Positions 54,416-62,957 of a stretch of DNA of 64,000 nucleotides are shown piece after piece. A program made the position numbers and the translations under genes. The stretch is from positions 1 to 64,000 of the forward strand of contig DATJTI010000034.1 in NCBI GenBank assembly GCA_035503615.1. Reading direction: 5' to 3'. The notes beneath the pieces are model-generated. The model had not been told where the DNA came from and ran no database searches. It worked only from the letters and a program-made list of their open reading frames with translations. Numbering within the stretch: the first letter of the stretch is position 1; the number at the start of each line of letters is the position of its first letter. The DNA comes from AP-15 sp035503615 (GTDB lineage: Bacteria; Pseudomonadota; Alphaproteobacteria; ATCC43930; CGMCC-115725).

Positions 54416-55582
54416 ATGCTGCGTTTTCTCGGAGCAGTGTGGCATGTTGCCGGGCTGTTGCTGGTCGCGGTGCTGGTGACCGAATTCGGAGTTGATGGCT
54501 GGCGGCGCCTTGTCCGCTGGCTGCGCTATCGCCGGCCGAGCCGCCCGGACCGCCACGGTGCCGCCGACGCCTATGCCGGTGCGGATTGGTCGGCCGCCTA
54601 TTTCGACGAGTTCCGGCGGGTCGTGCGCGTCGATTGGCGCGCTTATGTCGGCTGGTGGCAGCGCCCGTTTCACGGCCGGTATGTGACGATCGACGCGCGC
54701 GGCTTGCGGCCGACGCCGGGGGAGGGCGAGGTGCGGCCGGGGACGATCCGCATCCTGTGCTTTGGCGGGTCGACGATGATGGGCATGGGGGCGCGCGACG
54801 CATCGACGATCCCGGCTTTGCTCGCCCGCAAGCTCGGCGAGCTCGGCCATCGGGTCGCGGTCACCAATTGGGGCCAGCTCGGCCACAACAGCACCCAGGA
54901 GGCGATCACCTTGCAGCAATTGTTGAAAGCCGGCGAGCGCTGCGACATCGCCCTCTTTTATGACGGCGTCAACGAGATGGCCTGCGCCGAGCAGACCGGC
55001 CGGGCCGATACCCTGTTCAACGAGAACCGACGCCGCGCCGAATTCAACCTCCTGCATCCCGACCGGCGGCGCGATCTCGTCACGGCGGCGCTGATCGCCG
55101 CGGCACCGCGCACCTTGCGCCGGCTACGCCAGCTGACCGGGTTGCCGCTGCGCGGGCCGATGCCGCGGGAGGAGGCTGACCTGTCGGAAATCGATCTGGG
55201 GGCACTCGCGGCCGAGGTCATCGCGGCATATGCGGCAAACCTGCGGCTGATCCGGCTCTTGGCCGGCGAATACCGGTTCCGGCCGCTCTTCTTCTGGCAA
55301 CCGGTGCTGACGACAAAGCGGAATTTGAGCCTCGACGAGCAGCGCTGGAGCCGCGACTACACAAGCGATCCGGCGGCACGCCAGCGGCTCTACACTGCGA
55401 TCCTCGAAGCACGGCGAGGCTGTCGCGAACTCGTCGAGGCTGCGGATGCGGTCGATCTGTCGGCGCTGTTTGACGATTGGACCGACCCGGTCTACATCGA
55501 TCTCTATCACCTGTCCGAAGCGGGCAACGCCGCCATCGCCGCGGCAATGCTGCCCGCGATCACCGCCGCGATCGGTCAATGA
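54416..55582 (+). CDS. Membrane-anchored SGNH/GDSL hydrolase-like protein
   Basis: 388 residues with an N-terminal hydrophobic anchor (FLGAVWHVAGLLLVAVLVTEFG). The SGNH blocks are visible: ILCFGGSTMMGMG with the nucleophilic Ser near 123, the Gly in NWGQLGHNSTQEAI, the Asn in ALFYDGVNEM near 185, and the Asp/His pair in YIDLYHLSEAGN close to the C terminus. So an esterase or acyl-hydrolase acting outside the cytoplasmic membrane is expected; related proteins often modify exopolysaccharides. The substrate is not known. ATG 54416 is the first Met before the anchor. A 41-residue ORF follows after 9 bp. Confidence 0.82.
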   Translation: MLRFLGAVWHVAGLLLVAVLVTEFGVDGWRRLVRWLRYRRPSRPDRHGAADAYAGADWSAAYFDEFRRVVRVDWRAYVGWWQRPFHGRYVTIDARGLRPTPGEGEVRPGTIRILCFGGSTMMGMGARDASTIPALLARKLGELGHRVAVTNWGQLGHNSTQEAITLQQLLKAGERCDIALFYDGVNEMACAEQTGRADTLFNENRRRAEFNLLHPDRRRDLVTAALIAAAPRTLRRLRQLTGLPLRGPMPREEADLSEIDLGALAAEVIAAYAANLRLIRLLAGEYRFRPLFFWQPVLTTKRNLSLDEQRWSRDYTSDPAARQRLYTAILEARRGCRELVEAADAVDLSALFDDWTDPVYIDLYHLSEAGNAAIAAAMLPAITAAIGQ

Positions 55583-55591
55583 GGCTATTAG

Positions 55592-55717
55592 ATGGAGATT
55601 GCGATCCTGTTGGGCTTGCTGCTGGCGGTGATCGGGGTCGGCGCCGTCTCTCGGCTGCGCCGGGCGCGGCGGCGCAAGACGCGCCCGCACACCGACACGA
55701 TCTATCCGCTGTGGTAG
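55592..55717 (+). CDS. Small single-helix membrane protein (41 aa)
   Basis: A short frame, MEIAILLGLLLAVIGVGAV followed by a basic RLRRARRRKTR segment and IYPLW. One transmembrane helix with a positive inside-facing tail. It begins nine bases after the SGNH hydrolase stop, with GAGG about 8-11 nt before the ATG (AATGAGGCTATTAG). Spacing and the textbook membrane pattern suggest a real gene coupled to the hydrolase. I know no family for it. Confidence 0.5.
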   Translation: MEIAILLGLLLAVIGVGAVSRLRRARRRKTRPHTDTIYPLW

Positions 55718-55744
55718 TCGGCGACCCGTTTGGCCCTCGACCGC

Positions 55745-56620
55745 TCAGCCTTCGACCGAGACGTGGCGGAAGCCGTCGCCCCAGCGCTTGACATGGCCGA
55801 CCGAGGGCGATGGGAAGTGCATCGTGCAGCACAAGGTCGGGGTGTCGCAGTAGCGCTCAAGAAAGCGGCGGCGCGTTTGCGACGCCTGCGTCGGGTCGTA
55901 ATCGACGCGCATCGTCAATTCCGGATAACGTGCCTGTAGCGGTGAGTGGATCAGGTCGCCGGTCAGCACCGCCGCGTCGCCGCCGCGCCCGAGACACACG
56001 GCAAAATGATCCGGCGTGTGGCCCGGTGTCGGCATCAGCCGGACATGGTCGTTGAGCGCGTGCTCGCTTGTCACCAGATCGGCGCGCCTCGCTTCGACGA
56101 TCGGCAATACGCTGTCGGCGATCGCATCGATCGGCGTCTTGGCGTGCTCCGCCGCCCAATAGCCGTATTCTTTCTCGGAGAACAGATAGCGGGCCTTGGG
56201 AAAGGTCGGGATCCATCGGCCATTGTCGAGCCGCGTGTTCCAGCCGACGTGATCGGCGTGCAGATGCGTGCACATGACAAAGTCGATGTCATCGACCGAC
56301 ACGCCGGCCGCCGCCAGCGCCCGCATGTAGTGATCGTCGGTCTTGCGGTTCCATGCTTCACGGGTCGGCCGGTTCTTGTCGTTGCCGATGCAGCTGTCGA
56401 CCAGCACGGTGTGGTGCGGCGTCTTGACCAGATAGGATTGGAAACACAGCACGAGCTTGTCGGTCGCCGGGTCGAGTGCCGCCGGTTCGAGCCACGCGCG
56501 GTTTTCGTCGAGCAATTCGCGGCTCAGCCCAGGCAGGAATTCGAGGACCGGGGTAAAGCCCGCCTCCTGCTCGATGAGCCGGTGGATCGTCATGTCGCCG
56601 ACCGTAAAACTCGTGCGCAT
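55745..56620 (-). CDS. MBL fold metallo-hydrolase
   Basis: Zinc-dependent hydrolase, 291 residues. The metal motif THLHADHVGW (HxHxDH) is near 113-122, a second His in PTPGHTPDHFAVCL near 195-208, and Asp in VLTGDLIHSP near 215-224, followed by a final His in CTMHFPSPSVGHV. N-terminal FTVGDMTIHRLIEQEAGF resembles quorum-quenching lactonase-like and related sub-families with DSCIGNDKNRPTREAWN. The substrate may be a lactone or ester, but this cannot be told. Divergent from nudC across the 17-bp repeat array. Confidence 0.88.
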   Translation of the reverse strand: MRTSFTVGDMTIHRLIEQEAGFTPVLEFLPGLSRELLDENRAWLEPAALDPATDKLVLCFQSYLVKTPHHTVLVDSCIGNDKNRPTREAWNRKTDDHYMRALAAAGVSVDDIDFVMCTHLHADHVGWNTRLDNGRWIPTFPKARYLFSEKEYGYWAAEHAKTPIDAIADSVLPIVEARRADLVTSEHALNDHVRLMPTPGHTPDHFAVCLGRGGDAAVLTGDLIHSPLQARYPELTMRVDYDPTQASQTRRRFLERYCDTPTLCCTMHFPSPSVGHVKRWGDGFRHVSVEG

Positions 56621-56683
56621 GGTTCGCGGTCCTTGTCGCGGAGAAGGGCGGTGATCGTAGCCGCCGTTGTCGGCAGTGACAAT

Positions 56684-56768
56684 CCGGACACCATCATCGG
56701 CCGGACACCATCATCGGGCCGGACACCATCATCGGCCGGACACCATCATCGGCCGGACACCATATCGG
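56684..56768. repeat. Five-unit 17-bp tandem repeat array upstream of nudC
   Basis: Units CCGGACACCATCATCGG at 56684, 56701 (one extra G), 56719, 56736 and a shortened last one at 56753-56768. No unique spacers separate them, so it is a minisatellite and not a CRISPR. It sits between the divergent MBL and nudC starts and ends about 50 bp before the nudC ATG. Confidence 0.9.
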
Positions 56769-56819
56769 TTTGGGGGCGCGGCTTGCCGTCGGGTCTGGGG
56801 ATATGCCAGAGTTGCGCCG

Positions 56820-57794
56820 ATGAGAGCGCCCAATTACTACGCCGCCCCGGGCTTTGAGCGGGCCGGGCTGCGCCGTCGCGACGGCGGCTGGATCGTCGAG
56901 CGGCTGGCCGATCCGGCGAGCCGGTTTGTGCCGGTCTGGCGCAACCAGAACCTGGTGATCGAGATCGCGGGCGGCGAGCCGCGCGCCGCCGTGCTCGGCG
57001 CCGCTGCGGTTGCGGCGCTGCTAGGTGATCATGTCGTCATGCAGGACCGGCTGGGCCGTGGCGACCTCGTCTTCATCGGTGTCGTCGAGGAATGCGCGCA
57101 TTTCGCCTTCGACCTGTCGCCGATCGAGGCGCCGCTCGACTTGCTGCAGTCACCGGGGACGATGGCGAGCGGGATCGAGGCCGCCGCGGTACGCTTTGCC
57201 GATCTGCGCCAGTTGGCCGGTCGGCTCGATCGGAGCGAAGCGGCATTGCTGGCCTTGGCGCGGGCAATGACCTACTGGCACGCACGACACCGGTTTTGCG
57301 GGTTGTGCGGCAGCCCGACCCGCAGCGAGGAGGCCGGGCATATGCGCCGCTGCACGAACGCCGCCTGCAACACGATGCATTTCCCGCGCACCGACCCGGC
57401 AGTGATCATGCTGGTGAGCCGCGGCGAGCATGCGCTGATGGGGCGCTCGCGGAATTTTCCGCCCGGCATGTATTCGACGCTCGCGGGATTTGTCGAACCC
57501 GGCGAAAGCCTCGAAGAGGCGGTGGCGCGCGAGGTGCGCGAGGAGACCGGCATCGTCGTCGGCGCCGTCGAATATCATTCCTCGCAACCTTGGCCGTTTC
57601 CGGCCAATATCATGCTGGGCTTTCACGCCGAGGCGCTGACGAGCGAGATCACCCTCGATCCGGCCGAACTCGAAGGCGCCCGCTGGGTCGAGCGCGGCTG
57701 GCTCCTGGCACATCGCGACGATGACGATTTCCGCCTGCCGCGGCGCGACTCGATCGCCCGCCGCCTGGTCGAAGACTGGCTCCACGGCCGCTGA
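56820..57794 (+). CDS. nudC: NADH pyrophosphatase / RNA-decapping Nudix hydrolase
   Basis: Cleaves NAD(H) and removes NAD caps from RNA. 324 residues. A zinc ribbon HRFCGLCGSPT ... CTNAACNTMHFPRTDPAVIML lies near 158-200, then the Nudix box GFVEPGESLEEAVAREVREETGIV near 226-249 and the NudC-specific SQPWPFPANIMLGF near 258-271. The ATG at 56820 is used because the frame before it is the repeat array, which would give a nonsense Pro/Ser/Gly extension. Confidence 0.94.
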   Translation: MRAPNYYAAPGFERAGLRRRDGGWIVERLADPASRFVPVWRNQNLVIEIAGGEPRAAVLGAAAVAALLGDHVVMQDRLGRGDLVFIGVVEECAHFAFDLSPIEAPLDLLQSPGTMASGIEAAAVRFADLRQLAGRLDRSEAALLALARAMTYWHARHRFCGLCGSPTRSEEAGHMRRCTNAACNTMHFPRTDPAVIMLVSRGEHALMGRSRNFPPGMYSTLAGFVEPGESLEEAVAREVREETGIVVGAVEYHSSQPWPFPANIMLGFHAEALTSEITLDPAELEGARWVERGWLLAHRDDDDFRLPRRDSIARRLVEDWLHGR

Positions 57795-57847
57795 CCGCGG
57801 GGCTGACGGTCCTGCCGGCTGGCGGGCCGCGCCTCACACCGGCGCGG

Positions 57848-59509
57848 TCAGTGCCCCTCGCGCACCGCGCTGCGCGGCTTGCGCAGCAACAGGGTCATCG
57901 GTAGACCGACCAGAAACGCGCCGCCCATCAGCAGCAGCACATCGTTGAAACTCATCACCAGGGCCTGGCGCTGCACCAGTTGGGCCAGCACCTCGAGTGC
58001 GGCATGGGCCGCGTCGCCCGGCACCATCGCCCCGAGCCGGCTCGTCTGCGCGTCGAGAAATTGCTGTACTGCCGGGCGCGCCGGGGTGACGTCCTCGATC
58101 AGCCGGTTCCAGTGGAACCACATCCGGTCGTTGAGCACGGTGCCGATCGCGGCGATGCTGATCGCACCGCCGAGATTGCGCATCAGATTGTAGAGACCGG
58201 CGGCGTTTTTCAGTTTGTCCGGCGGCAGCGTGCCGAGCGCGATCAGGTTGGCCGGCAGAAAGCAGAACATCAGCGCAATACCGCGCACCGCCTGCGGCAC
58301 GAACAGCTCGGCAAAGCTCTCCTGGTCGGTCATGAACGCGTTCAGATAGACCGCGACCACGAACAGCGCCATGCCGATCGCCAGCATGATCCGCAGATCG
58401 AGCTTGCGCGCCAGCATGTTGGTGAGCGGCGAGATGACCAGCTGCACCGCACCGGTGACGACCACCGTTTCGCCGATCTGCAGGCTGCTATAGCCGCGCG
58501 CCTCGGCCAGAAACAGCGGGATCACGTAGGTCGCGCCGTAGAGCCCGGTGCCGATCACAAAGGTATAGAGCGAGCCCAGCGCGAAATTGCGGTTGGTGAA
58601 GGCGCGCAGATCGACGATCGGCTGGCGGTAGCTCAGGACCCGCCAGAAGAACAGCACCCCGGCACTGACCGAAGCGACCGCGGCGGCGAGGATCGTGCCG
58701 TCCTGAAACCAGTCCCAGCGCGGACCCTCCTCGAGCGTGTATTCGAAGCAGCCGAGAAACACCGCCATCAAGACGAGCCCTATGACGTCGAAATAGCGCA
58801 ATAGCGAGCGGTCCGGCTTGTCGACATCGATCAGGAGCCACACGGCGACGGCGACCGCGGTGCCCGGCACGATGTTGACGAGGAACAGCCAGTGCCAGGA
58901 ATAGGTGTCGGTCAGATAGCCGCCGATGGTCGGGCCGAGCGTCGAGGACAGGTTCAGAATGAGCGAGATGATGACCATCAGCGGCGCGAGCTGGCGCGGC
59001 GGAAACAGCGTGTAGACGACCGGGAACACGGTCGGCACCATGGCACCACCGATAAAGCCCTGTGCCGCGCGGTAGAGGATCATCTGCCCGAGGCTGGTGG
59101 CGGTCGCGCACAACGCGCTCATCAAGGTGAAGCCGAGTGCGGAGATCACGAAGAGCACCCGCGTCGACAGCAGCCGCGACAGGGTTCCCGAGAGCGGGAT
59201 CATCACCACCTCGGCGATCAGATACGAGGTCTGCACCCAGCCGATCTCGTCCGCGGTCGCCGACAGCCCGCCCTGGATCTGGGCCAGCGAGCTGGTCACG
59301 ATCTGGATGTCCATGATCGACAGGAACATGCCAAAGACCATGGCCAGCACACCGGCCCAGTCGCGCAGGCTTGCCTGCTTTTCCGGTCCAGGGGGGTATG
59401 GTGACGTAATGGCGGGCGGTGCTGTTTTGGCCGGAGCCGAGGAGATGACCGGGTCCGCCGTGCGCCGGACTCCGCCCGCCCGGCGGAGCGCCGCCGTCGC
59501 CCAGCTCAT
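57848..59509 (-). CDS. DHA2-family MFS multidrug efflux transporter (EmrB-like)
   Basis: Fourteen-helix proton antiporter of 553 residues. MDIQIVTSSLAQIQGGLSATADEIGWVQTSYLIAEVVMIPLSGTLSRLLSTR carries the usual motif D and A regions, and the motif C-type LGPTIGGYLTDTYSWHWLFLVN is near 167-188. The N-terminal 45 residues are hydrophilic and variable, so the start could be internal. ATG overlaps the stop of the membrane-fusion gene (ATGA), the EmrA-EmrB arrangement. Export of toxic hydrophobic compounds is expected. Confidence 0.93.
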   Translation of the reverse strand: MSWATAALRRAGGVRRTADPVISSAPAKTAPPAITSPYPPGPEKQASLRDWAGVLAMVFGMFLSIMDIQIVTSSLAQIQGGLSATADEIGWVQTSYLIAEVVMIPLSGTLSRLLSTRVLFVISALGFTLMSALCATATSLGQMILYRAAQGFIGGAMVPTVFPVVYTLFPPRQLAPLMVIISLILNLSSTLGPTIGGYLTDTYSWHWLFLVNIVPGTAVAVAVWLLIDVDKPDRSLLRYFDVIGLVLMAVFLGCFEYTLEEGPRWDWFQDGTILAAAVASVSAGVLFFWRVLSYRQPIVDLRAFTNRNFALGSLYTFVIGTGLYGATYVIPLFLAEARGYSSLQIGETVVVTGAVQLVISPLTNMLARKLDLRIMLAIGMALFVVAVYLNAFMTDQESFAELFVPQAVRGIALMFCFLPANLIALGTLPPDKLKNAAGLYNLMRNLGGAISIAAIGTVLNDRMWFHWNRLIEDVTPARPAVQQFLDAQTSRLGAMVPGDAAHAALEVLAQLVQRQALVMSFNDVLLLMGGAFLVGLPMTLLLRKPRSAVREGH

Positions 59510-60642
59510 TGCGCCGCCGCCCGATCAGCCATTGCGGGGTGCGGGGGGCCCGTTTCCGCGGCCGGTGCCGCCTCGGCTGTGCCGAAGATACCACCACCGC
59601 CGGCAGCGACCGGCTCGCCCCTGTCACGAGTATCGACGGTGACCGTGACCGACAATCCCGGGCGCAGCAGGCGCGCCAGCGGATCGTCGCGCGGCAGCGC
59701 GATGCGCACCGGCACGCGCTGCACGATCTTGGTGAAGTTGCCGGTCGCGTTGTCGGGCGGCAACAGGCTGAACTCGGCGCCGCTCGCCGGGGCAAAGCTG
59801 TCGATACGGCCCTCGAGCGTGTGGTCGGGATAGGCATCGACCGAGACTTCGGCGCGCTGGCCGGGCCGCATCAGGGTCAGCTGCGTCTCCTTGAAATTTG
59901 CCGTGACATAAACCCGTGGCAGCGGCACCAGCGAGGCGAGTTCGGTGCCGGGCTTGACGTACTGGCCGATCTGGCCGGCGCGATTGCCGACGACGCCCGA
60001 CACCGGCGCACGAATGCGGGTGTTGTCGAGATCGTTCTGGGCCAGCTGCAGGTTGGCCCGCGCCTGCTGCAGCCGGGCGATCTCTTCCTGGCGTTGCGAG
60101 TCGAGCACCCCGAGCTCGCTCTGCGCCGCGGCAAGTGCGGCACGGCTCTTGGCGGTTTCCGCCTGGGCCTTGCGCAGATCGGCCGCGGCCTGGTCAAAGC
60201 GCTGCCGGCTGGCGAAATCGCTGCTCATCAGCGCGCTGTAGCGCTTGTAATCCTGCTGGGTGCGGATGAGATCGGCGTCGGCCGACTGCACCGTCGCCTG
60301 GGCCTGGGCGATCAGCGCCCGCTGCAGGTCGAGCCGGCTCACATAGGTCGCGACCGCTGCCTGTTCGGTCGCCACCGCCGCCTTTTCCTGGTCGACCTTG
60401 GCGATGAAATCGGCGTCATCGATGACGAACAGCACCGCGCCCTCTTTGACCCACTGGTTCTCGCGGACCCGGACCTCCTTGATGTAGCCTTCGACCTTCG
60501 GGCTGATCACCGAGACGTCGCTGGCGATATAGGCGTCATCGGTCGATTCGAGAAACCGCAACGTCGTCCACCAATACCAGCCGCCATAACCGCCGAGCGC
60601 CAGGGTCAGCACCACGGCAAAAAGTACAATTTTATTGCGCAT
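59506..60642 (-). CDS. HlyD/EmrA-family efflux periplasmic adaptor
   Basis: Membrane-fusion protein of 378 residues linking the MFS pump to an outer-membrane channel. One N-terminal helix (KIVLFAVVLTLALGGYGGWYWW), the barrel-sandwich start STDDAYIASDVSVISPKVEGYIKEVRVRENQWVKEGAVLFVIDDADF, a long coiled-coil hairpin (about 90-200), then LDNTRIRAPVSGVVGNRAGQIGQYVKPGT and VYVTANFKETQLTLMRPGQRAEV. Coupled to the MFS gene by a 4-nt overlap. The promoter region contains the likely TetR operator. Confidence 0.94.
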   Translation of the reverse strand: MRNKIVLFAVVLTLALGGYGGWYWWTTLRFLESTDDAYIASDVSVISPKVEGYIKEVRVRENQWVKEGAVLFVIDDADFIAKVDQEKAAVATEQAAVATYVSRLDLQRALIAQAQATVQSADADLIRTQQDYKRYSALMSSDFASRQRFDQAAADLRKAQAETAKSRAALAAAQSELGVLDSQRQEEIARLQQARANLQLAQNDLDNTRIRAPVSGVVGNRAGQIGQYVKPGTELASLVPLPRVYVTANFKETQLTLMRPGQRAEVSVDAYPDHTLEGRIDSFAPASGAEFSLLPPDNATGNFTKIVQRVPVRIALPRDDPLARLLRPGLSVTVTVDTRDRGEPVAAGGGGIFGTAEAAPAAETGPPHPAMADRAAAQ

Positions 60643-60647
60643 TTTGG

Positions 60648-60665
60648 CTGAACTAAACCGTTCAG
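60648..60665. promoter_or_regulatory. Inverted-repeat operator between the efflux operon and tetR
   Basis: CTGAAC, 6-nt spacer TAAACC, GTTCAG: perfect 6-bp arms in the 131-bp divergent gap, 5-23 bp upstream of the EmrA-like ATG. This is the expected place and form of the site bound by the neighbouring TetR protein. Confidence 0.65.
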
Positions 60666-60773
60666 TTTATAGTTGCGGCGACCCTACGACCTCTATAGAA
60701 TTTGTCAAGTCCGCGCACCGACGCCCGGTGACGAGGGGCCAGTGAGGACGGGCCGGGGACGGCGACGAGGGCG

Positions 60774-61430
60774 ATGCATACGAGCGGGCACAGCCAGGCG
60801 CCACTACCCAGCCAGGCGCCACCGGCGAGCAAGACCGAGAGCATTCTCGCCGCGGCCAAAGAGGCATTTCTGGCGGGCGGTTTTGGCGCGGTCAGCATGG
60901 ATACGATCGCGCGCGAGGCCGGCGTGTCGAAAGCCACGGTCTATGCCCATTTCGCCGGTAAGGAGGAACTGTTCGGCGCGGTGATCGGGCGCGAATGCGA
61001 GCGGCGTTTTACTGGCCTCTCCATCGGCGAGCTCGACCCGGGTGATGTCCGCGCTTCGTTGACGATGCTGGCGCGGCGGTTTCTTGAGCTGGTGTTGTCC
61101 CCGGACGCGCTGGCTCTGCACCGCATCATCCTCGCCGAGGTGACCCGCTTCCCGGTGCTGGGCGAGGTGTTCTGGCGTGCTGGGCCCGAGCGCAACCTCT
61201 CACAGATCGAGACCTTTTTGCAGAGCGCCGCGGCAGCCGGAACGCTGGCGCTGCCCGACACCAGGTTGGCCGCCGAGCAGTTCGTCGGGCTGGTGCGCGG
61301 CGAAACCCAGCTGCGCCACCTGCTTCGCCTTGAAGGCGCGACAGCCATGCCCGGCATTGACGAGATCGTTGCCGCCGCCGTCGACACCTTCATCCACGCT
61401 TTTGGCGTCCGCGCTCTTGGCCGCCGCTGA
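60774..61430 (+). CDS. TetR/AcrR-family regulator of the EmrAB-like pump
   Basis: 218 residues. The helix-turn-helix is ESILAAAKEAFLAGGFGAVSMDTIAREAGVSKATVYAHFAGKEELFGAVI near 22-71; the C-terminal part matches TetR_C_7-like regulators with LALHRIILAEVTRFPVLGEVFWRAGPERNL. The first 18 residues contain a small duplication (SQAPLPSQAPPA) made by an 18-bp repeat at 60791-60826, so translation could start later. Divergent from the pump genes; local repression, relieved by a pump substrate, is the usual model. Confidence 0.9.
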   Translation: MHTSGHSQAPLPSQAPPASKTESILAAAKEAFLAGGFGAVSMDTIAREAGVSKATVYAHFAGKEELFGAVIGRECERRFTGLSIGELDPGDVRASLTMLARRFLELVLSPDALALHRIILAEVTRFPVLGEVFWRAGPERNLSQIETFLQSAAAAGTLALPDTRLAAEQFVGLVRGETQLRHLLRLEGATAMPGIDEIVAAAVDTFIHAFGVRALGRR

Positions 61431-61459
61431 GCCGGGCGGCGGCCCGCCGGACGGGATGG

Positions 61460-62875
61460 TCAGGCGCGGGGTTGCTGTTGCCCGGCTGGGATGGTCAGCG
61501 CGATCAGCCGTTCGGCTGCCCGGTCGATCGTGTCGAGACGGCGGCAGGTGTCGATCAGTTCGGCGAATTGCGGCTCACTGATCGCAAGTCCGGGTGCGAT
61601 CGGCTGGATGCGCAGCACCTCTTCCTCGAAATCCCAGATGAATTCACGGCCGGTGCCCTCCCGGGTGAAGCTGCGGCCATCTTTCAAAAAGACCGTGATC
61701 CGCGGCCCGAACAGCGCGCGCCGCACGCTCGGGATCAGCGTCACGCGCCGCATCAGCTCGAGCACCGCCGGCGGATCGCTCTCGCCGGGCCCCGGTCGGT
61801 CGCCGCGCAGCAGCGGATAGCCGCGCTCGACCGCGCCATAGGCCGTGAAGTATTGCGTGCTGCCCGGCTGCGGCGGGTTGTCGATGCCGCGGCTCGGGAA
61901 GGCCGGGCTCGGGTATTCGGTCTCCAGCCAGTTGACCAGGGCCTCGATACGATCGATGTCCTGGTATTGGATATTATGCTCGGTGCAGAGCTGCGCCGTC
62001 ACCTCGACATGGGCGATGTTGTAGCCGGCGGTCGAATAGATGCGATAGAGCGTTTCGAGAAACATCCAGTCGCGGCCGAGGCCACGCGTGATCCGCGCCA
62101 GCTCGGCATGGTTGTCGCCGGTAAAGCTGTAGCGCAGTTCGCCGCGGTTATTGCCGGCATAGGCATGGTAGAAGCCGGCCTCGCCCTCGAGTGTCGTCTC
62201 GCCGCCCGGCGTGCCGTGCCTCGCCAATGCCACCGCGAGCAGCGCGTTGCGCACCGCGCCGCCCTCGCGCAGCGAGCGCCCGCCGCTGCGCGCGCCTTCG
62301 AGATTGCCGGAGGCGAGGTTCACGCATTGGGCGATGGCACCGTTCAGCTGGTTCGCGTCGAGGCCGCCGAGCTTGGCCGCGGCGATCGCGGCGCCAAAGA
62401 TGCTGAACACCGGGCCGGCGTGAAAGCCGCGCGACATGACTGTCGGGATGAACTCGGCGGCCATCCGCTCCATGACCTCGTAACCGGCGGCGATCGCGGT
62501 CAGAAAATCCCGGCCCGAGGAGCCGGCCACCTCGGCCGCGACCAGGGCCGCCGGCAGGATCGCGGTGCCGGGATGGGTCAGCATGCGAAACGTGTCCCAC
62601 TTGCCGCCGGCGAAGATCGTCTCGGTGTTGACAAAAGCGGCACCGGCCTTGGTCAGCTTGGCGCCGCTGCCCAGTACGCTCGCCACTCCGCCGCCGCCCG
62701 CCTCTTCCTCGCGCATCAATGCCAGGGCCTGCCGGCTCGCCGGCATGTCGTGTGCCACCAGCGCCGAGGCGAGCGCTTCGAGCGTGACGCCCTTGGCCCG
62801 GTCGACCACCTCGGGCGGCAGGTCGTCGAATTTGAGGTCGGCGACAAACCGGGCGAATTCGCGGCTTAGCGACAT
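61460..62875 (-). CDS. MmgE/PrpD family protein
   Basis: 471 residues. The fold of 2-methylcitrate dehydratase and cis-aconitate decarboxylase is recognised from SLSREFARFVADLKFDDLPPEVVDRAKGVTLEALASAL, ASVLGSGAKLTKAGAAFVNTETIFAGGKWDTF, MLTHPGTAILPAALVAAEVAGSSGRDFLTAIAAGYEVMERMA, RGFHAGPVFSIFGAAIAAAKLGGLDANQLNGAI and EGEAGFYHAYAG. It lacks any prpB/prpC neighbour, so the substrate (a dehydratable or decarboxylatable carboxylic acid) is open. ATG 62875. It is divergent from the phosphorylase gene with 82 bp between. Confidence 0.9.
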   Translation of the reverse strand: MSLSREFARFVADLKFDDLPPEVVDRAKGVTLEALASALVAHDMPASRQALALMREEEAGGGGVASVLGSGAKLTKAGAAFVNTETIFAGGKWDTFRMLTHPGTAILPAALVAAEVAGSSGRDFLTAIAAGYEVMERMAAEFIPTVMSRGFHAGPVFSIFGAAIAAAKLGGLDANQLNGAIAQCVNLASGNLEGARSGGRSLREGGAVRNALLAVALARHGTPGGETTLEGEAGFYHAYAGNNRGELRYSFTGDNHAELARITRGLGRDWMFLETLYRIYSTAGYNIAHVEVTAQLCTEHNIQYQDIDRIEALVNWLETEYPSPAFPSRGIDNPPQPGSTQYFTAYGAVERGYPLLRGDRPGPGESDPPAVLELMRRVTLIPSVRRALFGPRITVFLKDGRSFTREGTGREFIWDFEEEVLRIQPIAPGLAISEPQFAELIDTCRRLDTIDRAAERLIALTIPAGQQQPRA

Positions 62876-62957
62876 GGCGTTTCCCCTCGTCTTGGATTTC
62901 AGCCGCCGGCGGTTCGCGGCGGTTGACGCTGCGCCGATAGTAGCCAACAACGGCAGC

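Noticed and set aside
56684..56768. Possible CRISPR array
   Set aside because: The 17-bp units abut directly with no spacers, and there are no cas genes nearby.
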